NCBI GenBank assembly: GCA_008081045.1
Contig: VMDC01000001.1
Coordinates: forward strand, 161,280 to 225,279
Origin: Gammaproteobacteria bacterium
Lineage (GTDB): Bacteria; Pseudomonadota; Gammaproteobacteria; Pseudomonadales; Pseudohongiellaceae
Direction of reading: 5' to 3'
Length of the DNA stretch: 64,000 nucleotides
Under the pieces are notes generated by a model. It did no database searches and was not told the DNA's origin. It saw only the letters and a list, made by a program, of their open reading frames with translations. The position numbers and the translations under genes were made by a program. Positions 1 to 8,821 of this stretch are shown here, in pieces (position 1 is the first letter of the stretch; each line of letters begins with the position of its first letter).

Positions 1-2116
1 CGGTGGCAATGACGCCGGGCACGACCCGCGGACTGGTCCCACCGAGTGCCGAGGTCACGGCGATATACTGCTTACCGTCAATCGCGAAACTCACCGGGTG
101 GCCCTGCACGGAAGTTCCCAGTCGGGTCTCCCAGAGAATGTCGCCCGTATCGACATCAAAAGCCTTGAAACGGCGGTCGAGATCCCCGACGAAGACCAGG
201 CCTCCGGCAGTCGAAATCGTGCCGGTATGCAAAGAGGCGCGCTGTTGATGGCTCCAGACTTCTTCCATGGTGTCTGCGTGGTACGCACCCACCTTACCGA
301 GGTTGCCATCGGTCCCCGGCATTTCAAAGAACTTGCGACTTGCTGCCAGGCCGCCGCCCCCCTGTACCAGCGCGACTTCGCGCGCAGCGTTTTCTAGGCA
401 GGTCTGGCTCAGCGGCGCGATGATGAGGCCTGAAGGTGGATGGTAGGTCATGGAATGCCAGTCCTTGCCACCAGCGCTGGAGGGGCAGGCTGAAGTCCAC
501 TCGTTGAGTTGAGCATTCTGGATGTCTTCCCGATAAGTGACTTCACCGGTTTCCGGGTCGATATGGGTAAAAGCATTCTGAAAGACCGTTTCTTTGAAGC
601 CTCTGAACTTGCCGTTGACTCTGTCGTTTTTCCAGAGAATGCCGTATTTCCCGATCGAATAGACCAGTTTCTCGTCACCGCGGTTTACCAGCACCCGCTC
701 AAACACTTCATCGAGATCAAGCGCTTCGGCCGGAACATGTTGGAAATACCAATCGAGCTCGCCACTGTCCGTACGCACCGCGACCGTGGAGTTGGTATAA
801 AGCCCGACGTCATTGATGGTCATATGTCGCGATACCGGTACCCAGGGTTTCTGCTGCGCAGTGCCCCAGTAGGTCAGTTTCAGGTCAGGGTCATAAGAGC
901 CGGTAATCCAGGTTTCTCCGCCGGCCCGGAAGAGGTTGTCCAGACCGCCCCAGGTATCGCCGCCGGGCTCCCCCATTTCGGCAATGGTTTCAAATTGCCA
1001 CAGGAGTGCGCCGTCGTCAGCGTTGTAAGCACTGATGTAGCAGTCCTCAGGGATATAGCGCGCGCAGCCGGCGAGGCCCACTATCACTTTACCATCGGCT
1101 ACGATAGGGCCCGATGAGTTCGAGAAACCTTTGCTGTTGTCCGCAATGACCGTTTCCCATACCTGCTCGCCGGTGCGCGCGTCCAGTGCAACCAGACGGG
1201 CATCAGTTGTTGCCTGAATGATTTTGTCGTCGTACATGGCAATGTTGCGCATATCCTGCCGGTTGGCCGGGCCGGTCCAGTGTTCCCAGATCAGTTCGCC
1301 GGTCTTGCCATCAAGCGCCTGTATGACATTGCCGGGGTTGATCAGATAAACAATGCCGTTATAGACCAGCGGAGCTGGCTCGGAATCCCCTTCGTGCATA
1401 TTCCAGACCCATTCAAGGGTCAGGTTGCCCACATTTTCCTTGTTGATCTGATCAAGCGGACTGTAAGAATGCGCATAGTAATTACGCCGATGCATCGGCC
1501 AGTCATTCGGGCTGGGATCGCGCAGCATGGCATCGGTCAGGGGCACAAATGGAACGAAGTCTTCGGTGTTGCCTGCCACCGTCAGTCCTTCGGGAGCGGG
1601 AGGTTCAGGGCGCTGACGCCGGGCCACCACCGCCGAAATATTATCGGCAATTTCAAAATCGGTCTCCGGCGTAAGGGCGGTGATGACGCTGTCAACGCCA
1701 TTCTGACTGAGGATGTGTGCAACGAGGTTTAAATAGTCGACCTCTGTCAGATTCTCATTGCCTCCGGGCGGCATGTTGGCTCTGATGTTGCCCAGTAACA
1801 GGGCAGGACTCTGTTCCCCCCAGCGCTGGACAAAGCTGTTGCCTGTGAGCAAGGGACCAAGGGTTGTGCCTTCCAGGTTCGCGCCATGACATACAGCGCA
1901 GTTCATCTCGTAGGTTCGGGCGCCGGCATCCGCCTGCGTATCGAAAGTCACAGCACCGGGGGTTTCTGCCGGTGTCGCGCTCGGTGGCGGCGCGGTGGCG
2001 ACCTCAATCGCGGTCGTTGAGGAAGAATCAGGCCCGCAGGCGCTTAATGCACCGAGAAAAATAATGGTTGTGAGCTGTTTGATGCCAGATTTCTCATAGT
2101 TGTGAATGTGCTTCAT
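1..2116 (-). CDS. PQQ-dependent dehydrogenase lipoprotein with N-terminal cytochrome c domain (3' end outside window)
   Basis: Periplasmic quinohaemoprotein that probably oxidises an alcohol or related substrate and passes electrons to its own haem c. Read on the minus strand, the frame stays open from ATG 2116 to the window edge, so the C-terminus is missing. The N-terminus has a lipoprotein signal (LSAC lipobox near residue 25). A haem site CAVCH follows with a downstream NMPPGG that could give the Met ligand. After that come eight-bladed propeller features of PQQ alcohol/methanol dehydrogenases: YSPLDQINKENVGNL, repeated ALDGKTGELIW and ALDARTGEQVW Trp-docking motifs, and AFDVDTGDILWE. A GAGAG ribosome site precedes the start. 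Most quinohaemoprotein alcohol dehydrogenases carry haem at the C-terminus; an N-terminal haem is seen in polyvinyl-alcohol dehydrogenases. The substrate cannot be told from the sequence. Confidence 0.88.
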   Translation of the reverse strand, partial: MKHIHNYEKSGIKQLTTIIFLGALSACGPDSSSTTAIEVATAPPPSATPAETPGAVTFDTQADAGARTYEMNCAVCHGANLEGTTLGPLLTGNSFVQRWGEQSPALLLGNIRANMPPGGNENLTEVDYLNLVAHILSQNGVDSVITALTPETDFEIADNISAVVARRQRPEPPAPEGLTVAGNTEDFVPFVPLTDAMLRDPSPNDWPMHRRNYYAHSYSPLDQINKENVGNLTLEWVWNMHEGDSEPAPLVYNGIVYLINPGNVIQALDGKTGELIWEHWTGPANRQDMRNIAMYDDKIIQATTDARLVALDARTGEQVWETVIADNSKGFSNSSGPIVADGKVIVGLAGCARYIPEDCYISAYNADDGALLWQFETIAEMGEPGGDTWGGLDNLFRAGGETWITGSYDPDLKLTYWGTAQQKPWVPVSRHMTINDVGLYTNSTVAVRTDSGELDWYFQHVPAEALDLDEVFERVLVNRGDEKLVYSIGKYGILWKNDRVNGKFRGFKETVFQNAFTHIDPETGEVTYREDIQNAQLNEWTSACPSSAGGKDWHSMTYHPPSGLIIAPLSQTCLENAAREVALVQGGGGLAASRKFFEMPGTDGNLGKVGAYHADTMEEVWSHQQRASLHTGTISTAGGLVFVGDLDRRFKAFDVDTGDILWETRLGTSVQGHPVSFAIDGKQYIAVTSALGGTSPRVVPGVIAT

Positions 2117-2191
2117 GGTCACTCTCTACTGATCAAGTCTGCTGTCGCACGGTGGCGTCAGATTAAGGTGAATGGTGAATTGCCGCCCTCG

Positions 2192-2641
2192 TCAGGAGCG
2201 GTCAAAATGGCTTCTGAGAAAGATCCATCCCCGCAGTTCACCGGCGGCGTTGGTTTCGCTGTGAACCTGAATATAGAGCGCATTGTTGCGCAGGGCAGTG
2301 AGCTGCTCATCGGTGAGTTCAAGAGTAGCGCGGATCTCGCCGTCGGTGGCCGCGTCAATCTCGAGAACCTGAACGACAGGTCCCGGCTGTGCGGGCGGGC
2401 CATTGTGAAGATGGGCGCTCGTTGCAGCTGAGCTCATGCCTGTGAAATGGCCGGCTACCTCCAACCGCTGGTCAGTCAGTGTCAGAAGCACTTCGCCCTC
2501 GCCAAGAATGTCATTAACTGTCTGAGGCGTTGTCGGCATGGGTGACAGGCGGGCCCGGAAGACTTCCTGAGCATATCCGCTTGAGCTGTGTCCCAGCATA
2601 AAAATGGAAAAAGTTAGCGCGAGGGCTTGGCCGAGTTTCAT
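2192..2641 (-). CDS. Secreted CHRD domain protein
   Basis: Small exported protein of 149 residues. A signal peptide of about 25 residues ending at GYAQ is followed by a single CHRD domain, recognised from the pattern TSAHLHNGPPAQPGPVV, then LTDEQLTALRNNALYIQVHSETN and a final AAGELRGWIF. CHRD domains occur in chordin and in many bacterial secreted proteins, where their role is unknown. The start ATG has a good AGAGG ribosome site six bases upstream. It sits 75 bp upstream of the PQQ dehydrogenase on the same strand, so the two may be co-transcribed. Family call is firm; function is not known. Confidence 0.85.
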   Translation of the reverse strand: MKLGQALALTFSIFMLGHSSSGYAQEVFRARLSPMPTTPQTVNDILGEGEVLLTLTDQRLEVAGHFTGMSSAATSAHLHNGPPAQPGPVVQVLEIDAATDGEIRATLELTDEQLTALRNNALYIQVHSETNAAGELRGWIFLRSHFDRS

Positions 2642-2779
2642 AAATACCTCTTGGCTCTTATTAATGAGACTGTCTTTCAGAAACCTAGCATTTCTCTCGG
2701 GGTATGCCTACGCCTTGAGCGCTGCCGGCTTGCTACGGGATGGGATTGTCAGATTCGTTCCCTCAGCAGGAAGCGCGCG

Positions 2780-4444
2780 CTACTGACACTGGAAGTTCTC
2801 TGCCCGCCAGTTATCGGGATTGTCAGCGCCACCGGCCGGCCCGATGTATCGGGCCTGCTGTGGGTAGACACACAGCGGTCTTTCATTATCAATTTGACCA
2901 TCGGTACTGTGCGTGGCTGTGATGCGCTCTGGTGCGACGCCGTTTTCCACCCAGTTTACCAGCGGGACCAGATTGTCCCAGGTGTCCGGTCCCGGGCCGC
3001 CCCGGCAATGCCCCATACCGGGCGCTAGGAACAGTCTGGCGTGATCCTGAGCCGCGTCCATACTGCCCGCAAACGTCTGATCGACCATGTCGTTGTAATA
3101 GTTGATGGTATCCGTAGCCACAATGAGTGTGTCCACCAATCCATGATAAATCAGCATCTTGCCCCCGGCGTCGATCAAATAGCGAGACAAATCCGGGTCA
3201 TTGGCATCGGTGATGGATTTCATCAGATCACCCTTGCCGGAGAAGAAGTCGTCGATATCCCAGTCTATCCAATGAAATTCCGGTATCACGCCCTCGGTAT
3301 TTGCCTGGTAGGTAACGTCACGGACATCAGGCACTGTAACCCCCGGGTCTTCGTCGTAAAACAGATAGTTCATGTGATCGCCAGCGACACCCATGAGCTT
3401 TGAAGGACCCATGCTGTTGCCCTGCCAGGGGATGTAGTAACCCGCCCATCGCAGTTCGGAGCCGAACATTTTGCCGGGATAGACTGTCCTGCCCGATGAA
3501 TCAGAGGGACCGTTGTACAGGTCGGTAATGGTTTGTAATTGAGCAGAGGTGAAGCAATCGCTTCCGGCTGTATCACTGGGGCACATCAGATCAGAAAGAT
3601 CGGCCGATGGGTTGAAATCGCAGGCCAGCGGGTTATCGATGATGCCATCCTGCACCCCGTCCCTGGCGTCGCACTTCAGCAGCACTCTGTCGTGAAGCTT
3701 GTCGAGCAGTGCCAGACTGTCAGGACTGCCATCCCCGGTGCTGTCTACTGCCAGATTCCCCACCAGATTGTCCCGAAAAATACGCTGCAGGTTCCAGGTG
3801 CCGGCGGCATTAAGGCCCTGGTAATTGAATGCCGGCGCGCCGGCGATAATCCCATCGAAGTCTTGAGGGTAGCGCTGGGCAGACATGAAGGCCTGACGAC
3901 CGCCCTGAGAGCAACCTTCAAAGTACGAGTATTCTGCGCTGTTTCCGTAATAGTCTCTGACCAGCCGTTTGCCCGCCATGACGGTCAGGTGTACCGCGCG
4001 ATAGCCAAAATCGATTTCAGCCTGACGGTTGTTGAAGCCGAAAGAGGCGCCGGGCTCAACGCCGTTATCATGTCCCATGTTACTGTTAGTGACCGCATAG
4101 CCCTGTGCCAACCGGTGATTCGCAAAGTCCAGATCGCCGTCCTTACCGCCATCGCCCCATTGAAGAAAGCGCCCGTTCCAGTTTGCTGGCAGCGGCAATT
4201 GTGCATGAAAGTGAATCGCGGGACTGATGATGCCTCGCACATAGCAATAGGACGACCCATCCTCCGGATTTTCTGCGATTTCTGCTCGGGTCAGAGTCAG
4301 ATTGCGGCTGTCCAGCAGGGCTTCACAGCGCAGCGTTTCTGTTGCTGTGACCTGAGCTGCGACGGAGTCAGTCGCCGACAAACACCACAGCGCAGTTAGC
4401 CCGGCCAGGCAAAGGGTCAGGTAGGAGGTTCGCACTTCTTGCAT
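2780..4444 (-). CDS. Tannase/feruloyl esterase family hydrolase
   Basis: Predicted exported alpha/beta hydrolase of 554 residues in the tannase/feruloyl esterase family, which cleaves ester bonds of plant or algal phenolics. There is an N-terminal signal segment to about residue 30. The nucleophile motif GCSQGGRQ places the catalytic Ser near residue 179. GKMLIYHGLVDTLI supplies the probable Asp and GMGHCRGGPG the His near the C-terminus. The cysteines next to the Ser (C178) and His fit the CS-D-HC motif of this family, in which a disulfide ties the two catalytic residues together. The region NSNMGHDNG is also typical. The gene lies upstream of the CHRD gene on the same strand after a gap of about 140 bp. 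The true substrate is unknown. Confidence 0.87.
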   Translation of the reverse strand: MQEVRTSYLTLCLAGLTALWCLSATDSVAAQVTATETLRCEALLDSRNLTLTRAEIAENPEDGSSYCYVRGIISPAIHFHAQLPLPANWNGRFLQWGDGGKDGDLDFANHRLAQGYAVTNSNMGHDNGVEPGASFGFNNRQAEIDFGYRAVHLTVMAGKRLVRDYYGNSAEYSYFEGCSQGGRQAFMSAQRYPQDFDGIIAGAPAFNYQGLNAAGTWNLQRIFRDNLVGNLAVDSTGDGSPDSLALLDKLHDRVLLKCDARDGVQDGIIDNPLACDFNPSADLSDLMCPSDTAGSDCFTSAQLQTITDLYNGPSDSSGRTVYPGKMFGSELRWAGYYIPWQGNSMGPSKLMGVAGDHMNYLFYDEDPGVTVPDVRDVTYQANTEGVIPEFHWIDWDIDDFFSGKGDLMKSITDANDPDLSRYLIDAGGKMLIYHGLVDTLIVATDTINYYNDMVDQTFAGSMDAAQDHARLFLAPGMGHCRGGPGPDTWDNLVPLVNWVENGVAPERITATHSTDGQIDNERPLCVYPQQARYIGPAGGADNPDNWRAENFQCQ

Positions 4445-4549
4445 AGCGGTTCCCTTGTTGTTCTTATATAGGGCAGTTTTACGGGAAGTTTCAGCAGTTA
4501 AACCGGCGCTGATGCTGCCGACTTTACTATTGCCCTGAGCGAAAAAGCA

Positions 4550-5239
4550 ATGTGCGGACGCTTTAATCTTATCGACAGCCCCGAGGTGCGCCTTCTGTGT
4601 GATTTACTCGGTGTTCAGATTCCGGACAGCTGCATCAGTCAGGATATTGCGCCCGGCGGACAAATCGCCATCATTCATGAAAGTCGTTCGGGCCTTGCGA
4701 GAGAGCGCAGTGTTTCACAGGCCATCTGGTGGTTGTTCCTTGATCGCAAAACGCTGAAACCCGATTACCGATACGCCAGCTTCAACTCCCGTTCTGACAA
4801 ATTGCACAAGCCGCAGGGCATTTCTTACACGCCCTTTCGGGAATCACGCTGTATCATTCCAGCAAGTGCTTTCGTTGAGGGTCTCGGTGACAAGAAGACC
4901 TATCACATGATCGAGCTGGAAGGCGCAGCCATTGCTTTCGGCGGGCTGTACCGGGAATATCTCGATCAGCAGACAGGAGAGTGTGTTTACGCAGCTTCGA
5001 TCATCACTCTGCCCCCGCTGTCGCCACAGTGGGACAACATTCATCCGAAATCGATGCCTTTGATGCTCGACCTTACGGATGAGGATCTGATCGCAAAATG
5101 GCTTGATCCCGACTTTTCCGATGTGGAACAGTTTGCCCGGTGTCTCGAGCCGGGTTTGCCCGGTGCCATGAGAGTGACCCGCATAGGAAAGCCGAGTCGC
5201 TGGAACCCGATCGAAGACGCTTTCATGATTGTGAGCTGA
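4550..5239 (+). CDS. yedK: SOS response-associated peptidase family protein (YedK/HMCES)
   Basis: Protein of 229 residues that caps abasic sites in single-stranded DNA by a thiazolidine crosslink through its N-terminal Cys. The start MCGRF gives the essential Cys2 after Met removal. Other family residues are visible: the Asn in YASFNSRSDKL, the Glu in CIIPASAFVEG, and the His in NIHPKSMPLML. Length and motif order match E. coli YedK. It is divergent from the tannase gene with a 105 bp intergenic region. I looked there for a LexA box (CTGT-N8-ACAG) and found none, so SOS control is not shown by the sequence. Confidence 0.9.
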   Translation: MCGRFNLIDSPEVRLLCDLLGVQIPDSCISQDIAPGGQIAIIHESRSGLARERSVSQAIWWLFLDRKTLKPDYRYASFNSRSDKLHKPQGISYTPFRESRCIIPASAFVEGLGDKKTYHMIELEGAAIAFGGLYREYLDQQTGECVYAASIITLPPLSPQWDNIHPKSMPLMLDLTDEDLIAKWLDPDFSDVEQFARCLEPGLPGAMRVTRIGKPSRWNPIEDAFMIVS

Positions 5240-5278
5240 CATCCGGCCAACTGAATTTCACCCTTTGAGGACAAGAAG

Positions 5279-5653
5279 ATGGATAACCAGCAAATTGCCG
5301 CCGATCTTTTTTCGGCTTTTGAGACAGGAGACATGGATACTGTTCGACAGTTGTGTGCACCGCAGTTCAGGGCACGTCAGAATCTGAACAACGAGTTTGA
5401 TGTCGAAACGCTTATCCAGTTTTCACAGGCCGTGAGCGCCATAGTCAAGGACTTCCGTTATGAAGATATCATCCGCAGCGCCACGGACAGCGGTTTCGTC
5501 GAGGAACACACAGTAAGGGGCACGCTGCCCAACGGCAGCCAGCTGACGCTGGTTGCCTGTGTTGTTGCTGACATTGAGAATGGCAAGATCACGCGGCTCA
5601 GAGAGTACGTCGATACGGCGGCGGCGGCCGGGCTGTCCGCTGCGCTGGCCTGA
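5279..5653 (+). CDS. NTF2-like (SnoaL/ketosteroid isomerase-like) protein
   Basis: Small cytoplasmic protein of 124 residues with no signal peptide. The helix MDNQQIAADLFSAFETGDMD, followed by VRQLCAPQFRARQN and a C-terminal sheet ending ITRLREYVDTAAAAGL, is the layout of the NTF2/SnoaL cone fold. This fold hosts enzymes that act on small hydrophobic molecules and also many proteins of unknown role. A GAGGA ribosome site precedes the ATG, 39 bp after the yedK stop, so the two may share a transcript. The exact reaction cannot be inferred. Confidence 0.75.
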   Translation: MDNQQIAADLFSAFETGDMDTVRQLCAPQFRARQNLNNEFDVETLIQFSQAVSAIVKDFRYEDIIRSATDSGFVEEHTVRGTLPNGSQLTLVACVVADIENGKITRLREYVDTAAAAGLSAALA

Positions 5654-5787
5654 GCGTCGGCCACACTCCAAGCAGCCAAAAAAAGCTCTGGGAGCCACGG
5701 CGGCAAGCTTCCGGCCGGTTCACCTGCCGTTCAGCTGACTGCGCCTATGCTTTCCTCCACAATGCAGTGCCATGGGAGGAAATCGCT

Positions 5788-6348
5788 GTGAAAAAAAGGC
5801 TTATTGCGCTAATCGTCCTGTTCACCATGACAACGGGATTACCGGCCGTGCAGGCGGATGACCGCGTTTACCGGCATTCTGACGGCCCTGCCAACTGGCG
5901 TCTGGGTGAACGCGTGCGCGATGGGTTTGCGATCTACAGAAATGGCTACCGGGTACCCGGCTCTGCCATTGCGCTCGCCGATGGCTGGGCCTTGGGGAGC
6001 GCCCGGGAGAGTGGAGGCTTCGCCATTTATCGCTGGAATGGGCGGCACTGGGATCAGGCTCCCGGTGGCGCTGTCGAGATAGGCGGCACCTACCAGCGCC
6101 CCTGGGTAATCAACAATCGCGGCCAGCGCTATGTCTGGAACGGGTACGGTTGGGATCAGGATTTGGCTGCCCAGAATCGAGCGCAAGGGTTTAACTCGCG
6201 ACGTTTCAATCAGAGGTCTGACAATCCCTTTCGCAGTTGGGGATTCTCCGAAGGCGGTCGCAATTTCCGGTCTGACCGCTTCCGGCGACATACTGGCGGT
6301 CTAACCCACCGGCGCCAGCGAGGCAATCACCACTATCGCTCGTGGTAG
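5788..6348 (+). CDS. Secreted aromatic- and Arg-rich protein of unknown function
   Basis: I do not recognise this gene. From GTG 5788 it encodes about 186 residues: a signal peptide (KKRLIALIVLFTMTTGLPAVQA), then a region rich in Tyr, Trp and Gly with short related segments (RDGFAIYRNGYRVPG, SGGFAIYRWNGRHWDQ, GQRYVWNGYGWDQ), then an Arg/Asn/His-rich tail ending NHHYRSW. The in-frame GTG at 5767 lies before the GGGAGGA ribosome site at about 5773-5779, so GTG 5788 is the better start. The repeated aromatic-turn units suggest a small beta-propeller-like or sheet structure in the cell envelope; this is inference. It has its own transcription unit. Confidence 0.7.
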   Translation: MKKRLIALIVLFTMTTGLPAVQADDRVYRHSDGPANWRLGERVRDGFAIYRNGYRVPGSAIALADGWALGSARESGGFAIYRWNGRHWDQAPGGAVEIGGTYQRPWVINNRGQRYVWNGYGWDQDLAAQNRAQGFNSRRFNQRSDNPFRSWGFSEGGRNFRSDRFRRHTGGLTHRRQRGNHHYRSW

Positions 6349-6366
6349 CCTGCAGACGCCCGCTCT

Positions 6367-6384
6367 GAAAGGCTTGCGCCTTTC
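6367..6384 (+). terminator. Possible weak terminator hairpin
   Basis: A perfect 7 bp stem, GAAAGGC/GCCTTTC with a TTGC loop, lies 18 bp after the preceding stop codon. There is no T run after it, so it may be a transcript-end structure rather than a true intrinsic terminator. Confidence 0.3.
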
Positions 6385-6456
6385 CCTGGGAAGACTCCTG
6401 CGGTATGGTGCCTTTTCAGAGATTCGCCGCCATCACACTCACACCGGAAATTTGTC

Positions 6457-7317
6457 TTGCCCCTAGAAAAACTCTCCAGCGTCAGATGCTTCGGCGGCAG
6501 TCAGGAGCGCTACCGGCATTTTTCCACCAGCTGCATCTGTGAAATGACTTTTTCGATTTTCCTGCCGGAGCAGTTGGCTATGGGAGCCGATTTAAAGCTT
6601 CCTGTCCTGTATTGGTTGAGCGGACTCACCTGCACTGATGAAAATTTCGTGGAGAAATCAGGTGCGCAGCGAATGGCTTCCGAACTGGGCCTTGTGCTGG
6701 TGATGCCGGATACCAGCCCGCGCGGCGACGAAGTGCCTGACGATGAACAAAAAAGCTATGACTTTGGCCTGGGAGCGGGGTTTTACCTGAATGCGACGCA
6801 GGCGCCCTGGAGCCGGCACTACAACATGTACGATTATGTGGTAGAGGAATTGCCCGCTCTGGTTGAGAAGCATTTTCCGGTGGACGGGAGCAAACAGAGT
6901 ATCTTCGGGCATTCCATGGGCGGGCACGGCGCTCTGACGGTTGCCCTGAAGAACCCGGACAAGTACCGAAGCGTGTCCGCGTTTGCGCCGATCTGCTCGC
7001 CAATGCAGTGCCCTTGGGGAGTCAAAGCGCTGAGCGCTTACCTTGGCGACGATCAGAGCGAGTGGCTGGACTATGATGCGGTTGCTCTCGTTAAACGGGC
7101 GACGCGGCCCATTCCGATGCTGGTGGATCAAGGGTCGGAAGATCCCTTCCTGAAAGAACAGCTCAAGCCTGAATTGCTGGTCTCAGCCTGCCACAGCGCG
7201 GGGATGAACCTGGGGTTCAATCAGCGTGAAGGCTATGACCACAGCTATTTGTTTGTCTCAAGCTTCATGGAAAACCACCTCCGCTTTCACCACGGTATTC
7301 TGAGCATGGTGGTTTGA
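6457..7317 (+). CDS. fghA: S-formylglutathione hydrolase
   Basis: Hydrolyses S-formylglutathione to formate and glutathione, the second step of glutathione-dependent formaldehyde detoxification. The 286-residue protein has the esterase nucleophile elbow GHSMGGHGAL (Ser about 153), an Asp in LVDQGSEDPF and the His in GYDHSYLF, plus the family signatures LYWLSGLTCTDENF and NMYDYVVEELP. The start is TTG; the N-terminus PLEKLSSVRCFGG aligns well with known family starts. The partner glutathione-dependent formaldehyde dehydrogenase gene is not adjacent. Formaldehyde could come from methyl-group oxidation or from a PQQ dehydrogenase, but no direct link is visible. Confidence 0.93.
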   Translation: MPLEKLSSVRCFGGSQERYRHFSTSCICEMTFSIFLPEQLAMGADLKLPVLYWLSGLTCTDENFVEKSGAQRMASELGLVLVMPDTSPRGDEVPDDEQKSYDFGLGAGFYLNATQAPWSRHYNMYDYVVEELPALVEKHFPVDGSKQSIFGHSMGGHGALTVALKNPDKYRSVSAFAPICSPMQCPWGVKALSAYLGDDQSEWLDYDAVALVKRATRPIPMLVDQGSEDPFLKEQLKPELLVSACHSAGMNLGFNQREGYDHSYLFVSSFMENHLRFHHGILSMVV

Positions 7318-7384
7318 TGCAGCCGGCGCGCAGCCTTGAACGGGTTTTTCTGACGCTGGCGCTGCGTTCCTTTCAGCGGAATCA

Positions 7385-8818
7385 TCAGATGGCCAACCAG
7401 AGCACGACAAACATCAGCGCCGTAGCAACCTGACTCGGACGGTCTGACACTGCCAGCAGAACCGGGTCTTCATTCAGTGTGCCCTTTCGCGCTAACCACC
7501 AGGCTCTGAACAGGATCCCACCCAGCAGCCCGGCAATCGGCCAGAGCCATTCCGGGGAGCGGTATAAAGCCCGGGTCTCATCTGCATAGATGTAAAAAAT
7601 AAATATCAGCACGGAACAGGCGCAGGCGAAAAGGCCCTGCGCGGTGAGCGCGGTCAGATCGCCCCGGCTATAGGCCCGCCCCGGCAGTACTGCGGCATGG
7701 GTTGATTTGCTTAATTCGACAACGCGCTTCAGTGCAGCCAGTCCGAAGAACAGAGTCATCGAAAACCCTAACAACCAAATCGAAGCATTGACCTGTGCTG
7801 CTTCCGCTCCGGCCTCGAGTCGCAGGGAATACAAGCTTGCCAGCGTGAGCAAGTCCAGGAAAAAAAGGCGTTTCAGCAGCAAACTGTAGAGTACGGTGAG
7901 CGTCCAGTACCCTAAAAGAATGACCATGAATTCTCTGGGCTGCAGATGAGCAAGTGCAAACGCGGCCAGGAGCAGAACGATGGCTGCCACCATGCCGGTC
8001 TGAATCGGCAGGGTGCCCGCAGCCAGCGGTCTCGTTTTTTTTGTGCTGTGCAAGCGATCAGACTTCAGATCCAGCAGATCGTTGCTGAGATACACACTCG
8101 ATGCCACCAGACAAAAACAGACAAAGCCGATAACAGTGTGCAGCAGGCGGTGTGCGTCAGTAATCTGATGCGCCAGCGTGAGCGGAATAAACAACAACCC
8201 ATTCTTCGCCCACTGATGTGGCCGCATGGCCTGCCACAAATAGCGGACCCGAGAGCCTGGCGGGTCAAAATCTCTGCTTGGCTTGGTGTCACAGAGGTCG
8301 CGGGCGAGTGAACTGCTGCAGTTTACGCGAATGACTTCGGCTGCAGCTTCCCAGACAGGGATATCAGCCTTTGAATTGCCGGCATAGCTGAACGGTTTGC
8401 CACGGGTAATTTCCTCGATACGCTGGCGTTTGGCCGTGGCTTTCAGATTGATCTGCTCATCGCTGCCAACACAGGTTTCGAACAACTGAAGGGGTTCGGC
8501 GAATTTCTGAAGCGCTCGTTCATTGGCAGCTGAAATCAGAACCAGCTGGCGCCCGTTTCGCTTTTCGCCGTTCAGGAAATCCAGAAACTCTTCATTGAAA
8601 GGCCAACCGCGGAAACTGAGGTCAACCCGTTCAGCCAGTCGTGCTTTCAGAGTCGCTTTACCTTTCAAAAGCCAGATGATCATGAGTACCAGATTGAGCG
8701 GGTTTCGCTTGAGCAGCACACAAACCGACTCAAACATCAGATCGGTTTTGATCAGGGTGCCGTCCAGATCGACAAACAGAGGCAGGGCCTCGCGGTCTGT
8801 TGAAGTGAGTTCAGTCAA
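7385..8818 (-). CDS. HAD-phosphatase/UbiA prenyltransferase fusion, probable polyprenyl-phosphoribose synthase
   Basis: Bifunctional membrane protein of 477 residues. Residues 10-190 form a HAD-type hydrolase (DLDGT with D17 and D19; LISAANE; GNSKAD with D152). Residues 200-477 form a multi-pass UbiA prenyltransferase with NDLLDLKSD (N246, D250, D254). The UbiA part resembles Rv3806c, which joins phosphoribosyl pyrophosphate to decaprenyl phosphate. The HAD part is a plausible phosphatase for the 5-phosphate of that product, a job done by a separate protein in mycobacteria. It follows dprE2 with no real gap: the TTG start lies three bases after the dprE2 stop. The enzyme role is inferred from family and operon; the fused HAD activity is a hypothesis. 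Confidence 0.82.
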   Translation of the reverse strand: MTELTSTDREALPLFVDLDGTLIKTDLMFESVCVLLKRNPLNLVLMIIWLLKGKATLKARLAERVDLSFRGWPFNEEFLDFLNGEKRNGRQLVLISAANERALQKFAEPLQLFETCVGSDEQINLKATAKRQRIEEITRGKPFSYAGNSKADIPVWEAAAEVIRVNCSSSLARDLCDTKPSRDFDPPGSRVRYLWQAMRPHQWAKNGLLFIPLTLAHQITDAHRLLHTVIGFVCFCLVASSVYLSNDLLDLKSDRLHSTKKTRPLAAGTLPIQTGMVAAIVLLLAAFALAHLQPREFMVILLGYWTLTVLYSLLLKRLFFLDLLTLASLYSLRLEAGAEAAQVNASIWLLGFSMTLFFGLAALKRVVELSKSTHAAVLPGRAYSRGDLTALTAQGLFACACSVLIFIFYIYADETRALYRSPEWLWPIAGLLGGILFRAWWLARKGTLNEDPVLLAVSDRPSQVATALMFVVLWLAI

Positions 8819-8821
8819 GGC

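Noticed and set aside
4445..4549. Possible LexA box upstream of the YedK gene
   Set aside because: I searched for CTGT-N8-ACAG and close variants and found none.
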